Source: Clostridium_AD frigoriphilum | Lineage (GTDB): Bacteria; Bacillota; Clostridia; Clostridiales; Clostridiaceae | Direction: 5' to 3' | Assembly: GCF_036541405.1 (NCBI RefSeq) | Contig: NZ_JAZHFS010000006.1 | Location: 62,001 to 126,000 of the forward strand | Length of the DNA: 64,000 nt | Shown: one piece after another, positions 53,707 to 63,326 of the stretch | Layout: the number at the start of each line of letters is the position of its first letter | Position numbering within the stretch: position 1 is the first letter of the stretch | The notes under the pieces: generated by a model | The model's database searches: none | What the model saw: only the letters and a program-made list of their open reading frames with translations | Told to the model about the DNA's origin: nothing | Program-made: the position numbers and the translations under genes

Positions 53707-54351
53707 CTACGCTCTTGCTTTTTTAACTGCTTCAACAAATTTAACAGCAGTTTCAGTTACTAATTTGTAATCTCCTGTTTTAGCTCCACGAGTTAAATCT
53801 CCACCAGTTCCTACTGCTACTGCGCCTGCTTTTATCCAATCTTTAACATTATCAAGTGATACTCCACCTGTTGGCATAAAGTTAGCTTGTGGTAATGGTC
53901 CCTTTAAAGAACTTATTATTTGTGGTCCAAAAACATTTCCTGGGAATACTTTTACTATTTCAACTCCAAGTTCTAGTGCTTCGATAGCTTCTTTTACTGT
54001 CATAATTCCTGGCATAACAGCAACTCTATATCTATTACACAATTTTATAGTTTCTGGATTTAAGCTTGGGCTTACTATATATTTTGCTCCAGCTAAAATA
54101 CATGCTCTTGCAGTTTCAGGATCTAGTACTGTTCCTGCTCCAATAAGTACTTCTGCATTATCTTTATATATTTCAGTTAATTCTTTTATTACGTCTATTG
54201 CACCTGGTACTGTCATTGTAACTTCAATTGCATTAATTCCGCCTTTTGTAACAGCATCTACAATTTTTACGCCTTCTTCTTTAGAGTTTGCTCTAATAAC
54301 TGCTACTATTCCATATTCTGTTAATTTTTGTACTATTTTTATTCTTTCCAT
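53707..54351 (-). CDS. eda: KDPG aldolase
   Basis: This 214-residue class I aldolase cleaves 2-keto-3-deoxy-6-phosphogluconate to pyruvate and glyceraldehyde 3-phosphate. Key segments are GIVAVIRANSKEEG, GINAIEVTMTVPGA (active-site glutamate), GAGTVLDPETA, and the Schiff-base lysine in VEIVKVFPGNVFGPQ. FMPTGGVSLDNVKDW forms the phosphate site. It follows uxuB after a gap carrying an extended -10 TGTTATAAT, so it may have its own promoter. It closes the pathway. Confidence 0.96.
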   Translation of the reverse strand: MERIKIVQKLTEYGIVAVIRANSKEEGVKIVDAVTKGGINAIEVTMTVPGAIDVIKELTEIYKDNAEVLIGAGTVLDPETARACILAGAKYIVSPSLNPETIKLCNRYRVAVMPGIMTVKEAIEALELGVEIVKVFPGNVFGPQIISSLKGPLPQANFMPTGGVSLDNVKDWIKAGAVAVGTGGDLTRGAKTGDYKLVTETAVKFVEAVKKARA

Positions 54352-54539
54352 AATTTACACCTCTTATTTTATATTTTGAATATACTATCTCACCATATTA
54401 TAACACACCTCAAGCAATTTTTCTTAAAAATTCTAATATTCTTTAATTAAATCTATCTTATGCAGTATCTCAACAGATTTATTTCAGCTCACTTTCGAGC
54501 TTTCCATTTTTAAACCAACTATAACTCATACTTAATATT

Positions 54540-56156
54540 CTATATTTTGGAGTTACAATATTTTTTTAATGTAAGGCGAACAGCACCTTTACCACTACTC
54601 AATTCTTTAAAGTAATCTTCAATTTTTGCTCCTAGTCCTACTTCATATAAATTAACACCAAAAATTGATTCATTAGATAAAATCAATGGTAGGTACTCAT
54701 GAACATTTTTAGTTTCACTCATTTTAATGTTTTTTATTATATTTGTTAATGATTTTAGCATAGGATCAGGACTTAATTCAAAACTATTTCCTGCGTCATC
54801 TATAGCCATTAAATAACGACACCATCCTGCTATAGCAAGTGGTATAAATGTTAGATTTTTAGCATCTAAATCAGGATTATTAATATAAGCCTTAATGGTC
54901 TCACCAAAACGTATACCTAATTTTTGAGAAGTATCACAAACAATTCTTTGTGGTGTATCTGGCATAAATGGATTTGGAAGCCGTACCTTCATCACCTCAT
55001 CTATAAAGTCTTTAGGAGACATAATACCTGGGTCCACAACAACTGGCAATCCTTCCACGTATCCTATATTCTCTATTAATGTTACAAGTTCATTATCTTT
55101 CATCTCATCTGATATTTTATTATAAGATAATAAACATCCATAAATAGCAAGCGCCGTATGAAGAGGATTTAAGCAAGTACAAACTTTCATTTTTTCTACT
55201 TTATCAACAGTTTCTTTATCTGCATAGATAACGCCAGCTTTATCAAGTGGAAGACGACCATTTTTAAAATTATCTTCGATAACTAAATACTGTGGCTGCT
55301 CTGCATTAACAAATGGCGCTATATATGTATTTTTCGAAGTCATAATTACTTCTGTATCCTCAATCCCAATCTCACTCAGCATTTTTATAACTGACTCTGC
55401 AGGTCTTGGGGTTATTTTATCTATCATGCTCCACGGATAAGATAAATTCTGTGTTACATAAGTTAAAAATCCAGATTCCACAATCTTGTTTTCTGTCCAT
55501 TTTTTTGCAAATGTAATTATAGCATTTTCAAGTTTTGTACCATTATGCGAACAATTATCCATGCTTGCTAATGTCAATGGCAACCTTCCATTCTTAAATC
55601 TTTCGTAACATAATGCTGTAAGCTTTCCAATATAGCTCGTAGCTTTTGTGGGTTCATTTTCAAAATCGTTATCAACATCTTTTAAAAATTCTCCATTACC
55701 ATTTTTTAAGCTATATCCTTTTTCTGTAATTGTAAATGAAACCATTTTTAAGGTCTTAGCTTTAAATATTTCTTTTAATCTATTAAAATCGTGTAAATTG
55801 TTTCTATCTACACATAATGATTCTGCAATACTTCCAATTACTTTTTTTTCTAATGTTCCATCGGCTTTTAAAGTTACTAAGATACTTAAATTCTCGAATT
55901 TTTTATAACTTTTTTCAATTATTTCATAATCATATCCTTCAGCAACTATTATACCGGTATTTAATATACCTTTATTCAATAATTCTTGACAAATGACAGC
56001 CGGGAAAGCACGAAATATATTTCCTGCTCCAAAATGTAACCATTCAGGCTTTTCTTTAGTATGTTTTATCATCTTACCTATGTCGTACTTAGGTAATTCA
56101 AAATCATTTTCTTCCCAAAACTCAAAATTCTTTAATTCATTTTGCTCAAGTTTCAA
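54540..56156 (-). CDS. uxuB: Fructuronate reductase (mannitol dehydrogenase superfamily)
   Basis: This 538-residue NAD-dependent reductase converts D-fructuronate to D-mannonate. Its nucleotide site is WLHFGAGNIFRAFPAVICQE. The substrate region includes SMDNCSHNGTKLENAI and VDPGIMSPKDFIDEVMKVR, and the catalytic lysine lies in VEKMKVCTCLNPLHTALAIY. It is about 50 residues longer than E. coli UxuB, as in other clostridia. The start is TTG at 56156 with AGGAGG seven bases upstream. Mannonate dehydratase (uxuA), the next enzyme, is not encoded in the window. Confidence 0.9.
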   Translation of the reverse strand: MKLEQNELKNFEFWEENDFELPKYDIGKMIKHTKEKPEWLHFGAGNIFRAFPAVICQELLNKGILNTGIIVAEGYDYEIIEKSYKKFENLSILVTLKADGTLEKKVIGSIAESLCVDRNNLHDFNRLKEIFKAKTLKMVSFTITEKGYSLKNGNGEFLKDVDNDFENEPTKATSYIGKLTALCYERFKNGRLPLTLASMDNCSHNGTKLENAIITFAKKWTENKIVESGFLTYVTQNLSYPWSMIDKITPRPAESVIKMLSEIGIEDTEVIMTSKNTYIAPFVNAEQPQYLVIEDNFKNGRLPLDKAGVIYADKETVDKVEKMKVCTCLNPLHTALAIYGCLLSYNKISDEMKDNELVTLIENIGYVEGLPVVVDPGIMSPKDFIDEVMKVRLPNPFMPDTPQRIVCDTSQKLGIRFGETIKAYINNPDLDAKNLTFIPLAIAGWCRYLMAIDDAGNSFELSPDPMLKSLTNIIKNIKMSETKNVHEYLPLILSNESIFGVNLYEVGLGAKIEDYFKELSSGKGAVRLTLKKYCNSKI

Positions 56157-56253
56157 TTTGTTACCTCCTCATATCTACTAAGTCATTTTAGAGTAACATT
56201 TGTTTATGATAGCTAGCAACATATATTAAATTCAATTGCAGCTTAAAGGAGTA

Positions 56254-57255
56254 CTATGTTAATTTAGCAACAGAATCCCTTTTAATAAGCTCTGTACTAA
56301 TGTATATTTTTTCACCATCGTCAGTATTATTTTCTATAATAGATAAAAGTTTTTCTGCACCTCTCTTACTTATTTCAATAATAGGTCTTCTAACAGTAGT
56401 TAACGCTGGTGTTAAATAATCACCTAGCTGCATTCCATCAAACCCCATAATTGAAATATCATTTGGAACATTAAGGCCCGCTTCAGCTGTAGCCTTCATT
56501 GCCCCAATTGCCATTTCATCATTTGAGCAAAATACCGCTGTTGGAATTTCACTTAAACAGAGTAACTTTTTCATGGCCGTATATCCACTTCCAATAGTAT
56601 AATTTCCTTCAACTATATATTTGCTATTTATTTGTATTTTATTTTCAATTAATGCATCTAAAAATCCATTTTTTCTTTCTGTAGTAGAATTAAATCCCTT
56701 TTTACCTTCAATTATAGCTATATCTTTATGTCCATTTTGTATTAGATAGTTTACAGCTTCATATACACCTTTTTTGTCTGATGATAATATATTCACTATA
56801 GAACTTTCATCTATATACCTGTTAAGCACTACTAATGGTATTTTTTTCTCCATTAAATAGTATATAAAAGAATTATCGCTATTACTTTGACTCATAAGTA
56901 TTATACCGTCAAATCTTTTGCCGTTAACAGAAGTGAAATCTTTATAATCATCAATTCCTCTAACGACTAGATTATAACTTTCTTTTATAGCACTATTAAC
57001 ACCACTTATAGTTTCATAAAAAAACCTTGATGAAGTTGCTTCACTAATGGTTGTAAAAATAAGTCCTATATTATAGGATCTATTTAAAACCAAACTTTTA
57101 GCACTATAATTGGGTACATAATTAAGTTCTTTTGCTATTGTCATTATTTTAGCCTTAGTCAGATCACTTATAAACGGACTGTTATTTAACGCTCTTGAAA
57201 CAGTAGTATGTGAAACATTGGCAATTTTAGCTATGTCTTTTATTGTAACTTCCAT
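56254..57255 (-). CDS. LacI-family regulator 2
   Basis: This 333-residue repressor has the HTH MEVTIKDIAKIANVSHTTVS at the N-terminus, a hinge in NYSAKSLVLNRS, and a ligand-binding domain with SNDEMAIGAMKATAEAG and IMGFDGMQLGDYLTPALTTV. It lies between uxaC and uxuB. The ATG at 57255 has GGGG upstream; three extra codons to a TTG are unlikely. Two inverted GGAA-CG motifs in its upstream region may be its own sites. It could divide control of the cluster with LacI-1. Confidence 0.9.
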   Translation of the reverse strand: MEVTIKDIAKIANVSHTTVSRALNNSPFISDLTKAKIMTIAKELNYVPNYSAKSLVLNRSYNIGLIFTTISEATSSRFFYETISGVNSAIKESYNLVVRGIDDYKDFTSVNGKRFDGIILMSQSNSDNSFIYYLMEKKIPLVVLNRYIDESSIVNILSSDKKGVYEAVNYLIQNGHKDIAIIEGKKGFNSTTERKNGFLDALIENKIQINSKYIVEGNYTIGSGYTAMKKLLCLSEIPTAVFCSNDEMAIGAMKATAEAGLNVPNDISIMGFDGMQLGDYLTPALTTVRRPIIEISKRGAEKLLSIIENNTDDGEKIYISTELIKRDSVAKLT

Positions 57256-57301
57256 TATTAACACCCCTATGCACCTATATATACTTATTAAAAAGAATAT
57301 A

Positions 57302-57354
57302 GGAAACGATTTAACTCAACATTTATTATTTACTTAATTGTTTATAACGCTTCC
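57302..57354. promoter_or_regulatory. Two inverted candidate operators upstream of lacI-2
   Basis: GGAAACGATTTAAC (57302-57315, plus strand) and GGAAGCGTTATAAAC (57340-57354, minus strand) are inverted copies of a GGAANCGNT core. They may be sites of LacI-2 but differ from the GTTAACGTTAAC type. Confidence 0.35.
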
Positions 57355-57452
57355 CATATTCAAAGTATATAAGTTGCACTAACCTTATGTCAAATACCCC
57401 TGTAGTCTTTTTGTTTAAAAAATAGCTAACAGAGAACAATGTTATATTTGAA

Positions 57453-58859
57453 TTAACAATCTATTCCAAAGTATTGTTTTGCATTGTTATAACATATTCC
57501 TTGAACAATATTTCCTAAAAGTTCTCTATCATCTGGGAATTCTCCATTTTCAACCCATTCACCAATTAAATTACATAATATTCTTCTAAAGTATTCATGT
57601 CTTGTATAAGATAAGAAACTTCTTGAATCAGTTAACATTCCTACAAAACGGCTTAATAATCCAGTATTAGCAAGCACTTTCATTTGTTCTATCATGCCCT
57701 CTTTATTATCTAAGAACCACCAAGCTGCGCCAAATTGTATTTTTCCTGGAACTTCAGTTCCTTGGAAATTTCCAAGCATTGTACTTAAAACATAATTGTC
57801 TTTAGGATTTAAGGTATATAGTATTGTCTTAGGCAATGAGTTACTGCTTTCTAATGAATCTAATAATCTTGATAAAGGATAAGCAACTTGCTCATCGTTA
57901 ATAGAATCAAATCCAGTATCTGGTCCTAGCTGTTTAAGCATTTTTGTATTATTATTTCTTTGCGCTGCAAGATGAAGCTGCATTGTCCATTTAAGCTGCG
58001 AATATAATTTACCTAAAAATTGTAGAGTAAATGTTCTGTATTTACTTTCTTCATCAGGACTTGCAGTCTCACCCTTTAATATTTTCGCAAATATATCAGA
58101 TACTTCTTCTTTTGAAGCTTCCATATATGTTATGCTATCCATTGCATGATCTGATATTCTACATCCGACTTCATTAAAAAATCTCACTCTTGATTCTAGA
58201 GCTTTTAAGAATTCACCATAATTTTTAATGTTTATTTTAGATACTTCTTCAAGTTTTTTTACCCATGGAAGGAAGGCATCTTTATTTATTTGAAGTCCCT
58301 TATCAGGTCTAAATGCTGGTAAAACCTTTACAGTAAATTTTGTATCCTCTTTAAGTTTTATATGATACTCTAGTGAATCTATTGGATCATCAGTTGTACA
58401 TAAAGCTTTAACATTTGACTTTTCGATCAAATCTCTTGCGCCAAATCCTTCTCCATTAAGTAATATATTTACCTTTTCCCAAATAGCTGGAGCTGTTTTT
58501 TCGTTTAGGACCTCATGTATTCCAAAATATCTTTGAAGTTCTAAGTGTGTCCAGTGGTAAAGGGGATTACCTATAGCCATTGGTAATGTTTGAGCCCATG
58601 CCATAAATTTTTCAAGATCGCTACCATTTCCAGTAATGTATTTTTCATCTATACCATTACTTCTCATAGCTCTCCATTTATAATGATCTCCGTATAGCCA
58701 AGCTTCAGTTATATTTTTAAATCTTTTGTTATCATATATTTCTTTTGGACTTAGATGACAATGGTAATCAATAATAGGCATATCTTTTGCATAATCATTA
58801 TACAAACTTATCGCTGTGTCATTAGATAATAAAAAGTTTTCATCCATAAATTTTTTCAT
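57453..58859 (-). CDS. uxaC: Glucuronate isomerase (uronate isomerase)
   Basis: This 468-residue amidohydrolase-fold enzyme isomerises D-glucuronate to D-fructuronate and D-galacturonate to D-tagaturonate. The metal motif is PIIDYHCHLSPKEIYDN near residue 30. Other family segments are YGDHYKWRAMRSNGI, LHLAAQRNNNTKM, and the C-terminal MLTDSRSFLSYTRHEYFRRI. The ATG at 58859 has AAAGG upstream; a GTG three codons earlier is an alternative. It has a good promoter with one operator of the shared palindromic type, and is the first gene of the hexuronate island. Confidence 0.96.
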   Translation of the reverse strand: MKKFMDENFLLSNDTAISLYNDYAKDMPIIDYHCHLSPKEIYDNKRFKNITEAWLYGDHYKWRAMRSNGIDEKYITGNGSDLEKFMAWAQTLPMAIGNPLYHWTHLELQRYFGIHEVLNEKTAPAIWEKVNILLNGEGFGARDLIEKSNVKALCTTDDPIDSLEYHIKLKEDTKFTVKVLPAFRPDKGLQINKDAFLPWVKKLEEVSKINIKNYGEFLKALESRVRFFNEVGCRISDHAMDSITYMEASKEEVSDIFAKILKGETASPDEESKYRTFTLQFLGKLYSQLKWTMQLHLAAQRNNNTKMLKQLGPDTGFDSINDEQVAYPLSRLLDSLESSNSLPKTILYTLNPKDNYVLSTMLGNFQGTEVPGKIQFGAAWWFLDNKEGMIEQMKVLANTGLLSRFVGMLTDSRSFLSYTRHEYFRRILCNLIGEWVENGEFPDDRELLGNIVQGICYNNAKQYFGIDC

Positions 58860-58894
58860 ATACTTCACCTTTTCCTCAATTAAATTTTATTTTT

Positions 58895-58908
58895 TGTTCA
58901 CGTTAACA
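58895..58908 (-). promoter_or_regulatory. LacI-type operator upstream of uxaC
   Basis: TGTTCACGTTAACA matches 13 of 14 positions of the operator before the GPH symporter. It lies about 20 bases downstream of the expected transcription start. A related ATAACGAAC stretch adjoins it. Confidence 0.7.
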
Positions 58909-58928
58909 ATAACGAACCTTCTGACTTT

Positions 58929-58957
58929 ATTATAATCTAATTTTTTTCATAATGCAA
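58929..58957 (-). promoter_or_regulatory. Promoter of uxaC
   Basis: The minus strand reads TTGCAT, a 17-base spacer and a perfect TATAAT, just upstream of the operator. Confidence 0.75.
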
Positions 58958-59072
58958 TAGTGAAATCGTTATCTTTTTTTTAATAACTCTTTATTATAAT
59001 TTAATCTTTAGCATTTTTTTAATATGATATTGTACCTTTATGTGCTCTAATTAAATTCTTTCCATAAAACAG

Positions 59073-59110
59073 CATTAGATATTATCTATAATTATAGATA
59101 ATATCTAATG
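59073..59110 (-). terminator. 38-base perfect palindrome after the rhomboid gene
   Basis: Two 18-base arms (CATTAGATATTATCTATA and its complement) meet around two bases, 21 bases past the rhomboid stop. It is probably the terminator of the CPBP-ada-rhomboid operon, though the T tract is short. Confidence 0.65.
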
Positions 59111-59131
59111 AACTATATTATTTCCTTTATT

Positions 59132-59707
59132 TTATACTTGTTTTTTATGCTCAATTTTAAATGCAAATAGTGCTCCACATATTCCACCTATAATATGTGC
59201 AAATTGAGATATATTATCCTGAGAAAAAGCTCCTGCAAAAATCTCTCTACCGATGAATACAAAAAACACAATAATTAAAGTTAATGGAATTTTCCCCTTC
59301 TGTGCATTGGTAAATGAACTTAAAATAATAAACATATAAACAATACCACTCGCCCCCAGAAGTGCATCATTTGAGAAAATCGTATTTATTAAACCTGTAA
59401 CTAAAGCTGTTACGAGTATTAACTGCACCAAAACTTTTGAACCATACTTTTCTTCGAGCATTGGTCCTATTATTAGGATTATTATAAAATTACCAGAAAA
59501 GTGATCCCAATTAGCATGACCCAATATATAGGAAAACAGTCTTATATATTGCATTGGATCCAAAAAAGAAGTTCTGTAGTTTGAAAATATTATTTTATTA
59601 AGCATTCCATTTGTTAAATAACTTAATAAATAGCTTATAAGCGCTAACCCCGTAAACGTTAGTATGACTGGCGAATTATACTGTATTTTCTTTAGTTTCG
59701 CAAGCAT
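59132..59707 (-). CDS. Rhomboid-family intramembrane serine protease
   Basis: This 191-residue membrane protein has about six helices. The catalytic serine lies in NDALLGASGIVYMF (GxSG) and the catalytic histidine in ISQFAHIIGGICGALFAF. The first-loop motif NWDHFSGN resembles the HxxxN region. Both catalytic residues are intact, so the enzyme should cut membrane-embedded substrates. It is the last gene of the operon with adenosine deaminase and the CPBP protein. GGAGG precedes the ATG. Confidence 0.88.
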   Translation of the reverse strand: MLAKLKKIQYNSPVILTFTGLALISYLLSYLTNGMLNKIIFSNYRTSFLDPMQYIRLFSYILGHANWDHFSGNFIIILIIGPMLEEKYGSKVLVQLILVTALVTGLINTIFSNDALLGASGIVYMFIILSSFTNAQKGKIPLTLIIVFFVFIGREIFAGAFSQDNISQFAHIIGGICGALFAFKIEHKKQV

Positions 59708-59730
59708 TTTTTATCCTCCATTTTTCATAC

Positions 59731-60723
59731 TTAAATATAACTTCTTAAGACTTCCTTTGTTTCTAAGTCAACAAAAGCTGCATTTACACTATTAAGGTAT
59801 ATTTGTTTATAATCATTAAAAGTAATGTTAAATTCAGTAAATAAAACTTTGCATTCCTTAGTCATATTTGTGTTTGATACAGTCCTATTGTCAGTGTTTA
59901 TTGTGATTTTTATTCCATCATTATAAAAATTATAAATTGGGTGGTTACATACTTCCTCAACAGCCTTAGTTTGAATATTACTTGTTAGACACATTTCAAG
60001 AGTTATTTTTTTGTCTTTTACAATATTATAAGCCTCAATACAATCTTTAATAAATACTCCATGACCAATTCTTTCTGCTCCCAAAAGTTCCACTGCTTCA
60101 AGCACATTTTTACCTATTCCTGTTTCACCCGCATGAATAGTTATTCTATACCCATATTTTCTAGCGAGTCTTATAGGCTCTATGAATTTTTTGCAAAATT
60201 CATAATCTTCAGCTCCACACAAATCTATAGCAACTACACCTTTGGATATATATTTTGCACCAGCCTCCACAACTTCAACTGCTTTGTCTGCAGACATAAA
60301 TCTCATGCAACAAAGTATTACATTTCCCTTTATATCATATCTCTCTTCTGCGTCTTTAATTCCAGATATTACACTCTCTATTACATCACTTATAGTTAAT
60401 CCCTTATTTACATGAAGTAATGGTGCAAACCTAACTTCAATATATTTTACATTTTCTTTAACACAATCCTCAAGAAGTTCAAATGTAATTCTTCTCAGGC
60501 TTTCTTTTGATTGCATTACTAAATTAGGAATTACAAACCTTTTTAAATATTCATCGAGGGACTTGCATTCCTCTGGAGCAGTCAATTCTTTTGTGATATT
60601 ATAAACATCATAATACGGAATTTTTATATCCTCTCTTCTTGCTATGTCAATTATCGTTTCCGGCCTAACACTGCCATCTAAATGACAATGCAAATCAATT
60701 TTTGGTAAATCTTTATATTTCAT
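59731..60723 (-). CDS. add: Adenosine deaminase
   Basis: This 330-residue zinc hydrolase deaminates adenosine or deoxyadenosine. Motifs are KIDLHCHLDGSVRPE (metal histidines) near the N-terminus, ITIHAGETGIGKNV, ERIGHGVFIKD and the metal aspartate in KITINTDNRTVSNT. The start is the ATG at 60723 with AAGGGG upstream; the seven extra codons to 60744 are not needed. It starts 21 bases after the stop of the CPBP gene, and the rhomboid gene follows by 23 bases. Confidence 0.94.
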   Translation of the reverse strand: MKYKDLPKIDLHCHLDGSVRPETIIDIARREDIKIPYYDVYNITKELTAPEECKSLDEYLKRFVIPNLVMQSKESLRRITFELLEDCVKENVKYIEVRFAPLLHVNKGLTISDVIESVISGIKDAEERYDIKGNVILCCMRFMSADKAVEVVEAGAKYISKGVVAIDLCGAEDYEFCKKFIEPIRLARKYGYRITIHAGETGIGKNVLEAVELLGAERIGHGVFIKDCIEAYNIVKDKKITLEMCLTSNIQTKAVEEVCNHPIYNFYNDGIKITINTDNRTVSNTNMTKECKVLFTEFNITFNDYKQIYLNSVNAAFVDLETKEVLRSYI

Positions 60724-60744
60724 ATTATCCCCTTTCTTAATCAT

Positions 60745-61755
60745 CTAATATTTATTTACAACAAGCACAACCATAGAAACAAAGTATATGGCTAGTGGTA
60801 TATATTTTGTTAAATTTGAGGCTTTCCCATCTCTTATTTCTCCATCTGTTACCATGTAATTTCCATCTCTTACTACGTATTTTAAAGTATCATTATTTTC
60901 TTCTTGCTCTACGCTTCTAACTCTACTATCAGTATCTTTATACTCTTTAAGTTTTCTTAGGTTTGTATATATTATAGCGCCACCCATCAAAAATAATATT
61001 GAGGCTTGAAGTAACACTGAAGCGATGCTAACATTAGCTTCCTGTGCTGATTTTAACGCACTACTCTCAATCCCATTGTTCATATAATTCATTAATACCT
61101 TACTTAAAATAAATGATATTGCGTTATTCGCTGCATGAAGTGTCATACTACCAACTATTGATCCTGTATACTCCCTAACCATTAATAAAATAAATCCTAA
61201 AAACATCACGTAAATAATTTGCATTACATTACCATGGAAAGCTGCAAATATTGATGTTATTATAAAATATTTTATTTTTTTATTTACTCCATCATAAGCA
61301 TCTAAAAAAATCCCTCGAAAGAATATTTCCTCAAAAAATGCTGGAAGTAAAACTACAACTAATAATCCGAGTAACATTGTACTTCCACTTAATAAATTTG
61401 ATATTTGCGTACCATCCTTTATTGCAAATGGAAATAACTTGAAACTTATAGAATTAATACCCATAGCAAAAATGTAAGTACCAAACGCTACAAATATAGT
61501 TAGATAGATCTGCTTTATAGATATTTTCTTTATTACCATTACATTTTTAAACTTTCTTTTAGTAATTATACAGTATAATAAAGCAATTCCTCCAAAAACT
61601 ATAACACTAGCACTACCTGAAAGAAGTAATGAAACATTTTCGCTTATAGGACGAACTAATCCAAATAATTTACTAACCCAAAATGGCACTAGAATAAATA
61701 ACAATAATGCTAATACTAATAAGCAATTAGCTAAAAATATTTTTTTGTTTTTCAT
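60745..61755 (-). CDS. CPBP-family intramembrane glutamic protease
   Basis: This 336-residue membrane protein has a CAAX-protease (ABI) domain in the middle third. The catalytic motif is PAFFEEIFFRGIFLDAY (EExxxR), with a second in SIFAAFHGN and the third in LHAANNAISF. About eight helices are predicted. The C-terminal 60 residues (from LRKLKEYKD) form a soluble, acidic loop followed by a last helix, unusual for the family. Its substrates are unknown; many members act in maturation of peptides or stress responses. It heads the operon, with AAGGAG before the ATG. Confidence 0.87.
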   Translation of the reverse strand: MKNKKIFLANCLLVLALLLFILVPFWVSKLFGLVRPISENVSLLLSGSASVIVFGGIALLYCIITKRKFKNVMVIKKISIKQIYLTIFVAFGTYIFAMGINSISFKLFPFAIKDGTQISNLLSGSTMLLGLLVVVLLPAFFEEIFFRGIFLDAYDGVNKKIKYFIITSIFAAFHGNVMQIIYVMFLGFILLMVREYTGSIVGSMTLHAANNAISFILSKVLMNYMNNGIESSALKSAQEANVSIASVLLQASILFLMGGAIIYTNLRKLKEYKDTDSRVRSVEQEENNDTLKYVVRDGNYMVTDGEIRDGKASNLTKYIPLAIYFVSMVVLVVNKY

Positions 61756-61910
61756 AAGATTCTCCTTAGCTCTATAATTTTCTTAATATTAATACCCTTA
61801 TCTATAATTTTATTACTCCAATATATATGATATGCCAATCACCAATAATAATCAAATTATAACTAACAAAAATTTCTATCCCCATATTAAAATGTAATCT
61901 ATGAGTTATA

Positions 61911-61940
61911 TAAAAAAAACCGTACTTTTTACAGTACAGT
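61911..61940 (-). terminator. Terminator after spoVR
   Basis: On the minus strand ACTGTAC pairs with GTACGGT (one wobble) around eight bases, followed by eight T residues. It lies 13 bases past the spoVR stop. Confidence 0.88.
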
Positions 61941-61953
61941 CTATAATTTTAAT

Positions 61954-63324
61954 CTATACTATTTTTATAACTACTTTCTCGTCATCACATATAAGTTTAA
62001 TTTGATTTCCTACGCGTGTTGTTTTTAATGTTACAGTGTGCCCCCACAACTCATATATATACCTTAGAGTAGCCTCTGCATAAGTGCTGTTTAATTCTCT
62101 ACCATCATAAACATGCTCGAGTATTAGCGTTTTGTCCTTTTGAGACATTTCCGTTACTCTAATAATAGGGATCCCACCTGCTCCACAAGAACTAGCTAAA
62201 GTATTTCTAATACTTTTAAAGCCATTATCGTCAGCAACTTCTTTAACTACATAATTTCCATTGGTAGCCGCATATTCAAATAGATTAAGTTCTTCACATA
62301 ATTCCTTTGTTAAATACTTTCTTAAAAAGGATTCATCTCTCTCTATTTCTCTAACTTCAAATATTTTATCCATTCCATATCTTTTTAAAATATCTTCAAA
62401 TATTTTAAAACCTATGAAATATGGATTTATAGTTCCTTGCCCAGGAGCTATAACATCATTCTGACGTTTAATAAATTCTAAATGAAGTCCCTCTGTTAAT
62501 TTAAGCTGCTTCACTAAATTATAATGCCAAAAACTAGCCCATCCTTCATTCATTATTTTTGTTTCTATTTGAGGAATAAAATACGCAGTTTCTTGCCTTA
62601 CAATTTCGAGTAAACTTTTTTCCCATTCCTCTATATCACCATATTTTATTATAAAATATAAAAGATCTTCCTCAGGTTCTAATGGTATTTTATTTATCTC
62701 GGGAAATTCTAATTTTGCATATTTATCTAAATTATCATGAACTTTATTGTTCCTTTTATAATCATCCAAAATTCTTTGCTTTAAAACTTCATCAGTTATT
62801 CTCTTTGCCCCAACAACTCTATTCGTCTGAAACTTTATGGCATGGGCTGCATCTAGTATTCTCTCTACCTTTTCATATCCTATACTTGGGTCATTTATAA
62901 AACTTCTTACCTTATCCGCATGAAACTTAAACATTTCAACAGTAGATGCAGCTCTGGTTCCCTCCTTAAAAAGCCTATTGTTTTTAAAGAAATCATTATG
63001 CCCATAAACATGAGCTATAGTTAATATCTGTAATAAAAGCGTATTTTCCTTCATTAAGTATGCAATGCAAGGATCAGAATTTATTACCATCTCATATGGT
63101 AATCCACTTAAATTATATTTATATGTTGTACTATTTTTTTCATATGATTTACCAAAACTCCAATGTGGATAACTTGAAGGCATCCCAAAATAAGATTCGT
63201 AAGCTAACATATCTTTATATCCAATAATTTCGAATTCTTGAGGATAGTAATTAAGCCTTGTTTGTTTTACTATATCCTCAATTTTTTTATTCCAATCTTC
63301 TAAATCTTTTAAGGTATAGTACAA
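61954..63324 (-). CDS. spoVR: SpoVR family protein
   Basis: This 456-residue protein matches SpoVR, needed for normal spore cortex in Bacillus. Family features include an N-terminal QEFEIIGYKDMLAYESYFGMPS, the HANDFFK-like segment YGHNDFFKNNRLF, NEGWASFWHYNLV and GQGTINPYFIGFKIFEDI. The start is TTG at 63324, six bases after GAGGT, which lies over the stop codon of the yhbH gene, so translation is coupled. The molecular activity is not known. In many bacteria it is found with yhbH and prkA. Confidence 0.94.
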   Translation of the reverse strand: MYYTLKDLEDWNKKIEDIVKQTRLNYYPQEFEIIGYKDMLAYESYFGMPSSYPHWSFGKSYEKNSTTYKYNLSGLPYEMVINSDPCIAYLMKENTLLLQILTIAHVYGHNDFFKNNRLFKEGTRAASTVEMFKFHADKVRSFINDPSIGYEKVERILDAAHAIKFQTNRVVGAKRITDEVLKQRILDDYKRNNKVHDNLDKYAKLEFPEINKIPLEPEEDLLYFIIKYGDIEEWEKSLLEIVRQETAYFIPQIETKIMNEGWASFWHYNLVKQLKLTEGLHLEFIKRQNDVIAPGQGTINPYFIGFKIFEDILKRYGMDKIFEVREIERDESFLRKYLTKELCEELNLFEYAATNGNYVVKEVADDNGFKSIRNTLASSCGAGGIPIIRVTEMSQKDKTLILEHVYDGRELNSTYAEATLRYIYELWGHTVTLKTTRVGNQIKLICDDEKVVIKIV

Positions 63325-63326
63325 AC

